A stretch of DNA of 64,000 nucleotides from Ficedula albicollis (taxonomy: Eukaryota > Chordata > Aves > Passeriformes > Muscicapidae): positions 4,183,544-4,247,543 of the forward strand of contig NC_021676.1 of assembly GCF_000247815.1 (NCBI RefSeq). The letters run 5' to 3'. A program made the position numbers and the translations under genes. Shown here piece after piece: positions 1 to 12,300 of this stretch (its first letter is position 1; every line of letters begins with the position of its first letter). The notes under the pieces are model-generated. The model did not search any database, was not told the origin of the DNA, and saw nothing but the letters and a program-made list of their open reading frames with translations.

Positions 1-2928
1 ATATTCTAGAGAAATAAAGATTTCTTTCTATAAACATCATAAGTAGGGGAAAAAAAGGTGTGAATTACATAAATAGAATCTGAAGGTCACAGGCTGGGAC
101 CCTTCCAAGGTTCACTAACAGTGAACTAACAGTGCTTGACTGGGTTGCAGATAAAATGTAATGCTTATTTTAAAGCAATAGCACTTGGATCTTGTAATTG
201 TCATCCTGTTGTCCCAATTAATATTGTTCAGAACCAGGATTAAATCAGATGGAAAGATTTCATAGTCTTTTAACTTTGTGTATAATTTTTGACTGATAGC
301 TGCCCCCCCTAGCACTGAGATTTCACACTTAGAAGTGAGATTATACTTAGGTAAAATTAGGCTTTTAAACATTCAACTTAGCTCAGTACATTGCTGTCTG
401 TCTTGGTCATCACCAAAAAAAGCCCCAATCCCCCCAAGGGACAAGGATAAGATTAATAAACCTGGCAAAGAAAAAGTTCTCCAAAAGAACTTCAAACTTT
501 TTGAGAGAGTCAATGACTGTGTTTCTGACACTTTACATGTTCTGCCTAGATTCTGTTGTTTTTGCTTAACTTTTGTAACTCCTATGAAGTAACCATTAAA
601 CATTTATTTTGAAAGAATAAACAGCTGGGTAGCAGTATAATATACACAGTGCAAATCTGAAATAAATGGCCTTAGAACAAAGTGCATCCATCAAAGGGAA
701 AGAATACTGTGTCTACAACAAGCTGGATTGAAAAAAGGCAAATGGCTGAAAAATAAATAGTGAACACCTGTGCTGAATAAATTAACCAGCTGGTTGGCAA
801 TTTTTCATTTGACCTATCTGAAGGGGTTGCTGTTACAAGGCATTAATAAGACACATTCATTTTAAGATATTCCTTTGTTAGTACCATTAATTGATGAATG
901 GTGGAAGATAATATTCTAAATTTACACAACAATTTGTCTGCAGATGTATTATTTTTTTCTGAATTAGGAGAAGAATTGTCTGTACAGAAGTTCAATTTGA
1001 GTCATTTTTATAGACAGTTCTTACATTATTCAGGGATATTTGGTCCTATAGGAAGGATGTCATGAATTTAGATTATATACAGTTTTTAGGCTCTCATTAT
1101 AAAAAGTGTGGAGCTGCAAATCATGGAGATTTACCTATTATTTAATGGGAAGTGAATAGAGATTTAAAATATGTAAATATTTCCGTTACACTGCTTTTCA
1201 GAGTGATATAGAAAAATACAGTGTATTATGAATCCAAATTTATTTTGATTTTAAAATGTAATAATCAAGTATGTTTAAAATGAAATTAACTGCTCATTCA
1301 GATTTGGAGAAGGTAGAAAACCTTATTCTGAAATTTTGTGTTATAAAGGTTTAGGATGAGTTAAATAAAAGCTTCATTCTTACTTACTGAATTACTGGCA
1401 AGAGCTTTTGCAGTTTTCACAAACACCATGTTCCAAAATCCTAAGAAAACCCCCAAAATCCAAATAGAGCCCCAACATTTAATTGACTTTCATTTTTATT
1501 TGTAGCAGAGATTACTCTTAAAAAAAAAAAACATTTGACAGAGTACTTATCTTTCTTTGATATTTTATAGTTACTTAATGCTGGCAATCTGAAGCAAAAA
1601 GACATAATTAATGTACAGAAACAGCCTTCTCTCATTAGTGCTTCCTTGTAGCAGTTCCTGTATTTCCCAGGGCAATATTTTACCCCAGTCATGAGTTAAG
1701 TGCTTCCTGGTGACTGTGCCCAAGTGTTTCATGAGTTCATGTGAGCTCCATGAGTTCATAAATGAGGAGCAATTTAAAGGATCCCAGGTTTTTCTTCCTT
1801 TTTGAACAGAAATCCTGTCCCTGCTTCCATCTGTAATCTGCAGGTGTGTGAGGGAGCATTTTGGTATCAATGCTGAGTAATTCCCTGCTGTTCTGGGGAT
1901 TTTAACCATCCTGTTAAGACTCTGTTTTTGCAGGTCACCTTTAAAATCATAGTTCATTAGTTTTCAGCCAAGATTAAATTGTTTATTCAGTGCATTAATG
2001 GCTTGTGGTATAGAGATAAAAAGATAGCTTGGAATTATTGCTGAACTCTTTTCACTTGCAATGACACTGATTTGATTCATCTCAGCTGGTAGTGTAAACT
2101 AAACCAAGTTCAAAAGTCCTGCTTTCTAAGAGAGGTGTCACTGAAGTTCAACATAAAGCAAGTAGATGAGATTAAAAGTGGAGGGCTGCTTATAAAGGGG
2201 AATTTTAAAGAAATGTTGTGGAAAGGAGATGAACTGTGCAGAGTAAATGTTATGTGGGAATGTCCCTCTGTGACTGGCTGCCTTCATCCCCTCTGCATGA
2301 TTTGGAGCACCTGCATGACAGCATTGCTGCTTGAACAGCTAATTAGAATGCAAGGGCTCAGTTGAAAAAGGAATTTTAAAGTTTTGCTTAAGGTTTGGGT
2401 CAAAGGGGTCTGGTTCTCAATGGCCCTGCTGGGATCATGGCTACAGAGGAGCTTGGTTGTGTAAAGCTTGGCTGTTTTCTTCAGGACAGTATCTCACCTT
2501 AATGACCTTAATGCACATTTGCATTTCAATTTCATGGTTTTTAATCCATAGGGAACACCCAATCAAGTGACTGTTTTTATTTCAAAATACTCCATTTCTG
2601 TTGTTTATGTAGTTGTGTATTATTTCACCATGAGGGCCTTGATTTTCATTTTGAGATCCTTCTGAGTATATCTAAAGTAAAAACTCAAATTTTGTTGGCA
2701 TTTTTTTCTCCTCAATAAAATGTCCTCTTGAATTACAGATTTGCAGCCAAAGAACCAGAGTTTTTAGTGGGTGGAACACCTGGTTTGGCCAGGGTAAAGA
2801 AATTCTAATGCTTTTCCTAGAAATGCTTGAGGTTTCTGTTCTGGCACCGACTCAAAACTTCAAACAAGTTTTTAAGACTCTTCAAAAAGACTTTTTCCCC
2901 TTTTTTTCCCCTCTGTGTTTTTAATCAG
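1..2928 (+). other. CHM: CHM intron 4, 3' part
   Basis: AT-rich non-coding sequence ending in a pyrimidine tract and AG at 2927-2928. I looked for the preceding exon (residues around VWQDQILENEE in human) in this stretch and did not find it, so exon 4 lies upstream. There is no repeat or RNA gene I can name. Confidence 0.8.
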
Positions 2929-3343
2929 TCAGGATTCAGCTGAAGGTGTTGAAGAAGCTGGTGCACTGCCAAAGCTGCCTGTGTTTGGAGCCCCTGGTGC
3001 CCAGGGGGTTTCTCCAGCGTCGCAGAAGGAGAATCCAGCAGCAGAGGGGATTTCTCTGGGATCAGAGCAGAGTCCAGCAGCAGAGGGGTCAGAGAAAGAG
3101 AGTGCAGCAGCAGAGAGCCCTGGAGAGGAGCCACAGAGCCCAGAGGCAGAGCAGGCCCCGGGCTCTGAGCCAGGGGCAGCTCCAGGGGACGGGGCAGGAA
3201 CAGCCCCTGGCAGTGGAGCCGCTCCAGAACCGGCACAGACGGAAACTGCACCCTCCCAAAACGCTGCCCAAGAGCCAAAGAAAATCACCTATTCCCAAAT
3301 TGTTAGAGAAGGCAGAAGGTTTAATATTGATTTAGTTTCTAAG
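2929..3343 (+). CDS. CHM: CHM exon 5: acidic insert and start of second GDI-like block
   Basis: The acceptor AG is at 2927-2928 after a T/C-rich tract, and the donor GTAGGA begins at 3344. The exon starts with the third base of a serine codon, the same phase as the human exon. The first residues (QD...GVEEAGAL) and the last ([20 protein letters not shown]) match REP1. The roughly 95 residues between them are the REP-specific insert absent from GDI. Here it is rich in Ala, Glu, Pro, Gly and Ser, with PAAEG occurring twice and a related SAAAE once, and it is about 9 residues longer than the human insert. It is probably disordered (inference). Confidence 0.96.
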
Positions 3344-6300
3344 GTAGGAACTGAATGACTCTTTCTGTTTAAGTACATTTACTTTGCTTAAAGTGATGAC
3401 ATTTGTTTTAAAACCCTTCACATTAAGACAGCACCTTTGAGGCAAAATAGCCACTCTTGAGAAGTAAGAATTGTTACCCCTAAAACAAACATGAGCTATA
3501 TAATATGTCCTTAAGTGTTTTATAACCAAAGAGATCAAAAAACACAGCTCAGAAATACCTCCATAAAAGTAAATTTTGTGAAATGTAGCACTTAGGTAGT
3601 ACCAGCAAAATCTCTCCTTTTAAATAATACCATTAAAAAATTACATTTTTAAACAAGAAAAATCAATCTGCATGCAGATTTTTAATCTTTTTAAAAAGAT
3701 AAAAAATGTGTTTTGCAGCACAGGGAAGTCTTTTCAAAGTTGAATGCTTAATTTTTCATATTGTGCTTAAAAAGATTTTTCAAACCTCTGGAAACTGAAA
3801 AAGAAACTCTCTTCAACAATTCATTCAATTCTTTGTGAAAACACTACAAAATGCATTATTGCAAACTTTGGTGTTCCAAATGTTGCAATGACATCTTGAA
3901 CGGGAGTCAGTGCATGGCAGTTAAGCAGATAATGCTATTTAGTTTTTTTATACTCTGGCTGTCCCACTGTGGGACATGGTGTTAATTGCAGCAAATCCCA
4001 GAAATCCAGACACAAGATGTGGTCAGCAGGATAAGGCCAGGAGTTTGTGCTGGGGTTTCCAGGCAGCTCCCTTGTACTGTCCTCTCTGGTGTGCCAGGAA
4101 ATCTTCAGCCAGAAAATTCCTGTGTGATCTTGCAAAGTCTGTTCCTCAGGACCACTTTTCAATACAGACAAATATTTTCAGTTCATAGTTACATTTCTGT
4201 AATGTATATAATATAACTATATTTCATCATATATTTGTATCTTATAGAAAGATTATTAAATTATATATGACTAAACCTTAGCTTGAGAGGTACGGAATTT
4301 ACCTGTGGAAAAAGTGACTCTTTAGGTTACTTAGGGAGCAGCTGGTGAGGATTTTGTTGGGTGCTTCACTGCTGCTCTTCAGCCACCCCTCCCTCTCTCC
4401 TCCCTGAGCAGCTGCTTTACTCCCGGGGGCTGTTAATTGACCTGCTCATCAAGTCCAACGTCAGCAGATACGCCGAGTTCAAAAACGCCACGCGAGTCCT
4501 CGCCTTCCGGGAGGGGAAGGTAGAACAGGTATCAGAACAGCTTCATCTCATCTTCTGAAAGTCAAGAAGCTTGAAATTGCTTTTTTGAGAATTTTGTGAC
4601 AAGAAGCTTAGTTATGATTCTAATTTAATTTCTGGAAGAAAAGGTGTTTGTATGTGTTATATAAAAATATTAAAATAATCAAATCAAACTAAAATAAGGT
4701 TGTGCAGTCAATATATTGACATAAATCTTTACCTCAGACTAAGTGTTTAGGCCATTCTTCATTTAATTCTTGAAGATTCACAGATTTTATTTTTTAAGAT
4801 TATTACATAGACTTGATTTGTGTTTGTGTGACATACAAGAGAAGTTAGTGTGATAATGGCAACAGGAGATATTAGCACATTTAATGCAAACTCTAGTCAG
4901 AGATGCAAGTGAAATTGAAGGGAAATAAAAAAGAGGAAGAGGCTGAAAAATATTTTTGAATATTCTTATTGTGGAAAATTGGTAGCTTTAGTTACAACAG
5001 AAAATAGGGGAAAGAAATATGTAAGAAAATAACTGTAATTGAAAACAGTAATTTGAAGTATTTGTTATTTAATCAGACTGTTGTTCCATGATGCTTTTAC
5101 ATTCATAATGTGGAAAGTATCTGAAATTATTAAAAAATATTTTGCAGGTGCCTTGTTCTAGAGCAGATGTCTTCAACAGCAGACAGCTCACCATGGTGGA
5201 GAAGAGAATGCTCATGAAATTTCTGACATTCTGTTTGGACTACGAACAGCACCCTGAGGAATACCAAGGTAGTGTCTCACTGAAGAAGGCACACTCCCTT
5301 CCCAGGGAGGCACAGTGCTGAGAGCTCTCCTGTGTTTTCACGTGGTTTATTTTTACAGATTCACTTTTAAAGTATGCTTTCACCTTTTTGTGACCTTTTC
5401 ACTTCAGTGTTAAATTCTTCTACTTAAGCACTTGCTCTTCTAGTTCCCACATCATTTATTATTTACATTTTTCTTTAACAGCAAAATTATATATTACAGC
5501 AAGGTTGCAAAATGCTTTTTATCATTTTTAAGTGTTTCCTCCCTTCCCCCAGGTATTTTTTAAAATAATATGATGTATCTGAATTTTCTATCTGGTTTTT
5601 TGGGTACTGCATAAATCTTTACAATACATTTTAAAATAATATGATGTATCTGAATTTTCTGTCTGGTTTTTTAGGTACTGCATAAATCTTTACAATGCGT
5701 ATTTTTTAAAATAATATGATGTATCTGAATTTTCTATCTGGTTTTTTGGGTACTGCATAAATCTTTACAATACATTACCACAAAATCAGAAATGGAGAAA
5801 ATGGAATTTTTTAACTATGAAAGTACATGTAATTTAATGCTCTTTAGTTGTAGAGGGCAAGTTCAAAGTGCTTTTATCAACTGTTGGTTTGTTTAGATGA
5901 GAGGAAATCAGAATAGATTTGAGCTATAATGTGTGAAGAATAACGAGCATCAGGTCAAAGAGGGAAATCAGCTTAACAGGAGGAAGGTGCTTTGGGTTTG
6001 TGCTCCTCAGGGTACAAAGAATGAAGTGATGGCCTCAGCTCTTGGAGTCTAAAAGTAAACTAAGGCAAAGAGAAGAAATCTGTCAAAAAGAAATAGTGAG
6101 GAAAGAGGAGTACAAACATCAGAGAAAATTTTTAACATATGTGAGAGAAAAACAGTCAGTATCGAGATCTGGTAAGATTAAGAAAAGGAGAGTCTGTAAT
6201 GAACTCCAGAAAATCCTGAAGGGGGAAAAACTCATTAGGCTGAAGTGGTTTATTGATTACAGGTGATCTCAGTTTGCTGCTGCTGGAAGAAATGGAGGTG

Positions 6301-9300
6301 CTCAGAGTGAGGATATTGGTGGTATTTAGAAAATTTATTAAGTAAAAGAAAGAGATGCCACATTAATTTGAAATGAATTCATTGATTCGTGTTCCTAAAT
6401 AACATTAGATTTATTTTACTTCCAGAGACAGTTAAACAGATTTTGTTCCTACATTTTAAAATAGACTGAGAAGTAATTGAGAATATTTTGAGTCAGATTA
6501 GGCTAATGTAAAAACTTCAGAAATTTAAAATTGCTCTTGATGAGATCATTGCATTCGTGGGAAGGCAGACTTTTAATAGGAAGAGTTCATGAGAGTGAAG
6601 AATTTTTTTAAAAGCTTTTTTTCTGTAAAATATAGAATTATATAAGAAGTTTGAAATTAAGAAGACTTGAGAATTTTCTTAGAACGATAAAACAAAAAAA
6701 CCCCTGTCATTTTATGACTTTCTGCATGGCTGTACAAAGAGCAGTAAGATACATTTGTAATAAAGCAGTGGTTGAATCTCTAACAGGATATATAGCTTGG
6801 TAATATTGGTCTCTGCATTGATGGAAGTGTTTCTGAATAAGTTGGGAATTTCTCCAGGACTGAAATAAGAGCAGATTTCTGAATAGTATGGAAGTATGCT
6901 ATTGCTTAAATATAATCTTTTCCTGGAGAAAAATGTTTCAGTTATAAAGATAACTAAAGTTTTTCAGAGATGTATCAATGCCAACATGCTTTAAACATCT
7001 CCCAGAAGACTTGTGTTTCTTTGAATTTCAAAATGTGCCAACAATAATATTATTTTAAAGGGAAGATGGAGTCCTTGATCCCTTTCTGCTCTCTGTCTCA
7101 TCCACATTTATTTGTTGCCAGCAAGTCATCAAATTGAAATAAATATTGCAGCTTCTCATCTCTGGATTGTGCCACTGTGTGAGGCTCTGAACATAAATAT
7201 CCAGTTTAGCATTGGCAGTGTGGATGCAGCAGTCCTGTCCTGGAGTGGGTGTCACTTGGGGTAATATTTGGGGTAATTTACAGGAAACAGCATCCCAAGG
7301 CACTTCAATGGATTTTTGTCCAGTTTCTCACTTTTCTCTCAGGATTGGGAGATGGAGTTAGATTAAGTCCTGCATCTCCTCATCCCATGTAAACCCTGAA
7401 ATCTCTGGGGTTCAGGAGAGTTTTAACAGAATGGATAGGTGATGCCACTGGAGAAAAGTGTAAAGTGGGTTTGTGATATTTTGAAATATTTTAATGGCGT
7501 GATATTTCGACGTAACAGAATGGATAGGTGATGCCACTGGAGACCTGTAAAGTGGGTTTGTGATATTTTGAAATATTTTAATGGCGTGATATTTCTGTCT
7601 TCTGAGAAAACTGTTTCTGGGAGTAGTTTTCTAACTTCCATTGACTTGGATGATCCATTTTCAGCAAGGTGTTTGTTGAAAAAGTCACTTGCTTTTGTTT
7701 GCTGAAATCCACAAGCACTTGTTTGAGCTGAAGCACAGGAGACAGAGCAGGTGTCACATGTGCTTTGTGCCTCGTGTGCTTTTCCCCCAGATTATGAGAG
7801 CAGCACCTTTGCTCAGTTCCTGCAGACACGGAAGCTGACCCCCAGCTTGCAGCACTTCATCCTTCACTCCATTGCAATGGTGTCAGAGACTGAGAGCAGC
7901 ACTCTGGAAGGTCTTCAGGCAACAAAAAAATTCCTGCAGTGCCTTGGCCGCTATGGCAACACCCCGTTCTTGTTCCCTCTGTACGGGCAGGGAGAGATCC
8001 CCCAGTGCTTCTGCAGGTAAGCCTCACTCACCCAGACATGCATTCCCAAAAGGAAACCCTGGTGATGTTAGAGGTATCCTTCACTAGGATAATACTTTGC
8101 AACATTTTTCATTGTGTTACAAATGCAGCTTGTGGTAGCAGCTGGCTGTGATGGCTGCCTGTGAGTTAATAAGTGCTAGGAAATGAGAAAGCTATAATTT
8201 AACCCATATATAACTGCCCCTTTTTAAATCTGACAGAGGAGACTCAGTGATATCTGTCCAAAAGGATGACTGTGCATTTGGATAAGTTGAAAAAATTTGT
8301 ATTTGAGTCTTCCCTGAAGCTGCAGGAAGATCCCTGTTGTCAATTTGTGTTACTAATTAATGCTGAGAATGCATCTGCCATTCACAGGTAGATATTTAAT
8401 GATGAACTGAATTGTTCTGGAAGAGGAGAATGGTGCCATGTGTCCAGTTTACAATTAGATCTGAAACAAACCTTTCTACATCACAGACTTTGATGTGAAA
8501 TCATGTATTATGCTCTTGGCATCATTTTGTAGCCCTCCCTGGTCTACAAGGTTCCAACTCCTGTGAACTGAACAGCAGAGGAGATCCCGTGCAGTCCTGT
8601 TCACTGAGCCACTGCTGCAGTCTCACATCCCAAACAGCAGCCATATGCTCTCCACTCCAAGAGCCTTAGAAAGCAAGTAAAACAGAAAAGCCCAGTTGGT
8701 TCCAGGATCAACCAAGATGCAGTTGAGCCCCCTGAGCTGTGGCAGTGACAGTGCAGTCCTTGCCTGGCTCCTGAGGTGTCCCTGGGCCATGGCTCTGGCA
8801 CAGAGCTGGTGCTGGGTGCTTCTGGGGACCATCAAGGATCCGTGTGCAGAGGGTGGGCGGTTTTAATTTCAGTTGTTTCCAGCAGTTCAACTGCCTTTTA
8901 AAAGGCTGAGGGGCTTTTTTCATCTTTGCTTTTGCTGGCAAGCAGCCTTTCCATCTGCTCAATGTGGGTTTAATGTGGTAACCTGTAGGTCTGAAGTAAA
9001 CATTAGCTCTGGTTAAAAAAAGCAGCTTTGCTTGGTGAGGCCGGTTTGTCTGAGTGATATATTTGTACATCAGTCCTTTAAATAGCAGTGCAGGGTCTTA
9101 CCTGCTTTGTTTGGTGCTGGACAAGTTCTGCTTTTTACATGTGTGCTACTATGAAATTGTGGTTTACAGCACGTTGTTGGATATTCCTGTTTGTCTCTGT
9201 GATAGATTCTGTTTCTCTTCTTCAGAGCAGTACTTAAATTCCTGCCAGAAAAATGGCCTTAGCAGCTTGAGCCTGCTTGGCTGTGTATAGGGTGGATGCA

Positions 9301-12300
9301 GTTATATGTTGATAGAAACATTCTGCAATAATTGTGCTCCATTCAATAGAAATGTTGTTTGCTACCATCTTTTGTCTGTTTTTATATGGTGATTTAAAGA
9401 ATTGCAAACCTATGTAATTAGGTGATTGAACAGACAATTTCTGAACAAGAATTTGGGTTAGGTAACCACAGTCATGCAACAGAACTTGTGTTTCTGGATA
9501 TCATGGATGTCTTTGTGTCTTTCTAGGACTTCATGTGAAGCCAGGTATCTGTATGTGACCAGCAGATTAATAAATCACAATATTATCAGAGTCATTGAAG
9601 CAGTACAATTTTGGCAGTTCAGCCTTCCTTGGCTTCAAATACTTGGGGAAAAAAGTAAATTCAATGATTAAAATTAAAATTTTGCTTGCTTTTTTTTCCT
9701 CTGTAGATTCTTATCCATGTAATTTTTCTTGCATTCTCAAAATCCCTTTGGCTTAATTTTTTTTATTTAATAACCAGCACATGCAGTTTTCTGATCTGTA
9801 ACAGCAATATATATTTCAAGAGTTAGCAGTAGAGGTGTCTAGAAGTATTATAAATATTCTTATCAGAAAATCATTCTGTGATGACAGGAGTTCTTCAGAT
9901 TGCCTGAACTTTCTATTTAAGATCACTGGTTGCTTCATTTTAGTTTTTTTTTGCTAAAATGTGTAAGTTCTACAACAAAGAGGGTATTTTGAAGCAAATT
10001 AATCTGCCAAACCAAAATGTAATTATACTTTTAAAAGGTTTGTATTACAAACATTCTGAAACTTTAAGAAAAAATTGTCTTTTGTTTTTAAGCGAACAAT
10101 TTAGGAGGCAACCATACTATTTTTTGAGATTAATTTTTAAAGGTGTTCTGCCCTGAGGATTGTGTCTTGCTCAAAGTGAGCCAAGAATCCCTCTGGGGCT
10201 GTGGAGTAAAGAGCCAACAGCAGAGCCTATAGATCACAGCCTACAGCTTTTATCACCAGCTTATCAGAGGAAGGTGTCACCTGGCCTGTGATTTCTAACC
10301 ACTGTTCTATATTCTGCTGTAATGTAAACCTCTTAAGCGTTTCTTGCAGCCAGTTACACTGTGTGTTCTCATCAAGGCTACTGTTATAAATGGCACACAT
10401 GCATATTGATGGGAATGAGTCAAAGACATTTGTAAGTCACATCCTTGCATCCCAAATGAATCCTGCATAAACACCACAACCTTTTAGAACTGCTGACGAC
10501 ACTCGAGTGAGCAGAAGCACTCTTCCTTCTTTATTGGTTTAAGCAGGGATGGTTTAGGAGAGAAAATTAAACTTTTATATCACTGTAATGTACATCCCAA
10601 TATGGTGAGGTACAGATGTGAGGTTTCTGTCTCCATAAATTGGAGTCGTGGAACAAGGAAGGTCATTGGAAGCCTCCTCCTCTCCTGAGCTGACAGGCAG
10701 CAAAACTTTCCTGGCCCTTAACAGCTTCCTTTGCTTCCTTCTTGGTACAAAAGTGTTCTGGCTCTTCCTCTATTGATGTAGCAATAGTCTGAGGTTGAGT
10801 AGAAGTGAATATAGCAATATCTCGTTCTTGGAGAAAACCCAAACAAGCCTTCACATCTGGGACTGTGTTTGCTTTGTAAACACTCTGAATTTGGGGCAAA
10901 GCAGGCAAAGTTTCCCTTCAGTTTGGTTTCAGATTCTTTCCTCTGCATTCATGCAAGTATGAATATAATGGAATTAACTTTCTGAGCAGCAGTAGTTTTT
11001 TTCCACGTGAACTTTTAGAGGGAATTGGTGACTGTCCACTGTGTCATCTCACCAAGGTTCTACAGGTGACACGTTGTATCTCTTGTGTCTTTAAGAGTTA
11101 CCCGAAAACTGGCGGATGTCAGGGTGGCAGTAGGTGCTGGAATATCCCTGGCTGCTTTTCCAGAGGAGTTGGTGATTCCCTGATTCTGTGGGTAGTTGGT
11201 TAATGATGTGCATTTCCTGTAAACAGACTTTGAACTTTCCCACTGTGTATTCAGTGGGCAGTGTCACCCTTTGTAGTAGCTCCTACAGATTCTGTCTGAA
11301 ATTGCAATTTTTGTCTCTGTGACAGTGACAGCAGTAATTCATTGATGGAGGAAAGATCTGATTAAGACAGTTCCATCTCTTTCAGTGCCCATATTTACAG
11401 GAAGATTAAGAGGCCAGGCTGAGATAAGATGGATAGTGTGATTGATTCTGAGGGTTCCTGTATAGCTTTAAAAATGAATAATCAGTTTTACCTTTACATG
11501 TGCACTGTTATCTGCTACACATCTCAGAGCTTCTGGGGTAGTCTCAGGTCCTTTAAAATTCCCAATTATGTCCCTGTTATGATCTAGGAAGGTTTTAGTG
11601 GTCTGAATTCAAGACTGGACTTCAGGAAACCTGACTGCAGTAATTGATTAAAAATTGGATACACCATGTTTTTCACCTAAATCTATACGTGAGTATCATG
11701 TCTCTGCATGGTAACAGGATGCAGAACTTCCCTCTGTGTGAATTGTATGATTCAGCATATTAATGAGAAATTAATGAGAAATTCAAACCATGTTAATTCC
11801 TGGTGACAATCAGGTGTGACAGATTTGAGTCTCAGCACATGTGAAACAATCACAGGTGATTTATAAAACATAGTGAGATGTGAGTTCAGTCCTCCATTTC
11901 AAAATACCTAATTTTCATATTTATCTATCTCTTATCACTTAAAATTATTCCATTTCTTTGGACCAGAAAATGTAATTGGAATTACTGACAATTTATCAGT
12001 ATTCCTTGGGTTGTACTAAAATTCTGAATAGTACCAGTAGCTGCAGTGCTGCTTTCCTCTGAATTGTTTTCACTTGCATTTCAGGGAAATAATAAAACTT
12101 CAAGTGTAGTTTGGCCTTTAAAGACAAAAATGGGCATGCAGAGTTAGCAGGATTGTTTGTAGGATGAGTTGTTTGTTTTTCCCTCTAAGGAGAAAGTCTT
12201 TCTTGGGATAAACATGAGGGAAGTGAGATGATCCATCATTCTGAGACCTGTTCACTAGTGATGGATGGATAGATTGGTAAAGTAACTCAATAATCTTCTT

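Larger units (their letters stand above)
5269..7790 (+). other. CHM: CHM intron 7
   Basis: A 2.5 kb intron holding two tandem duplications, listed separately at 5560 and 7424. The remainder is AT-rich unique sequence with nothing recognisable. Confidence 0.8.

Noticed and set aside
2925..3335. Several open frames overlapping exon 5 on both strands
   Set aside because: These are shadows of the GC-rich REP1 linker; only the frame that joins in phase to exon 6 has homology.
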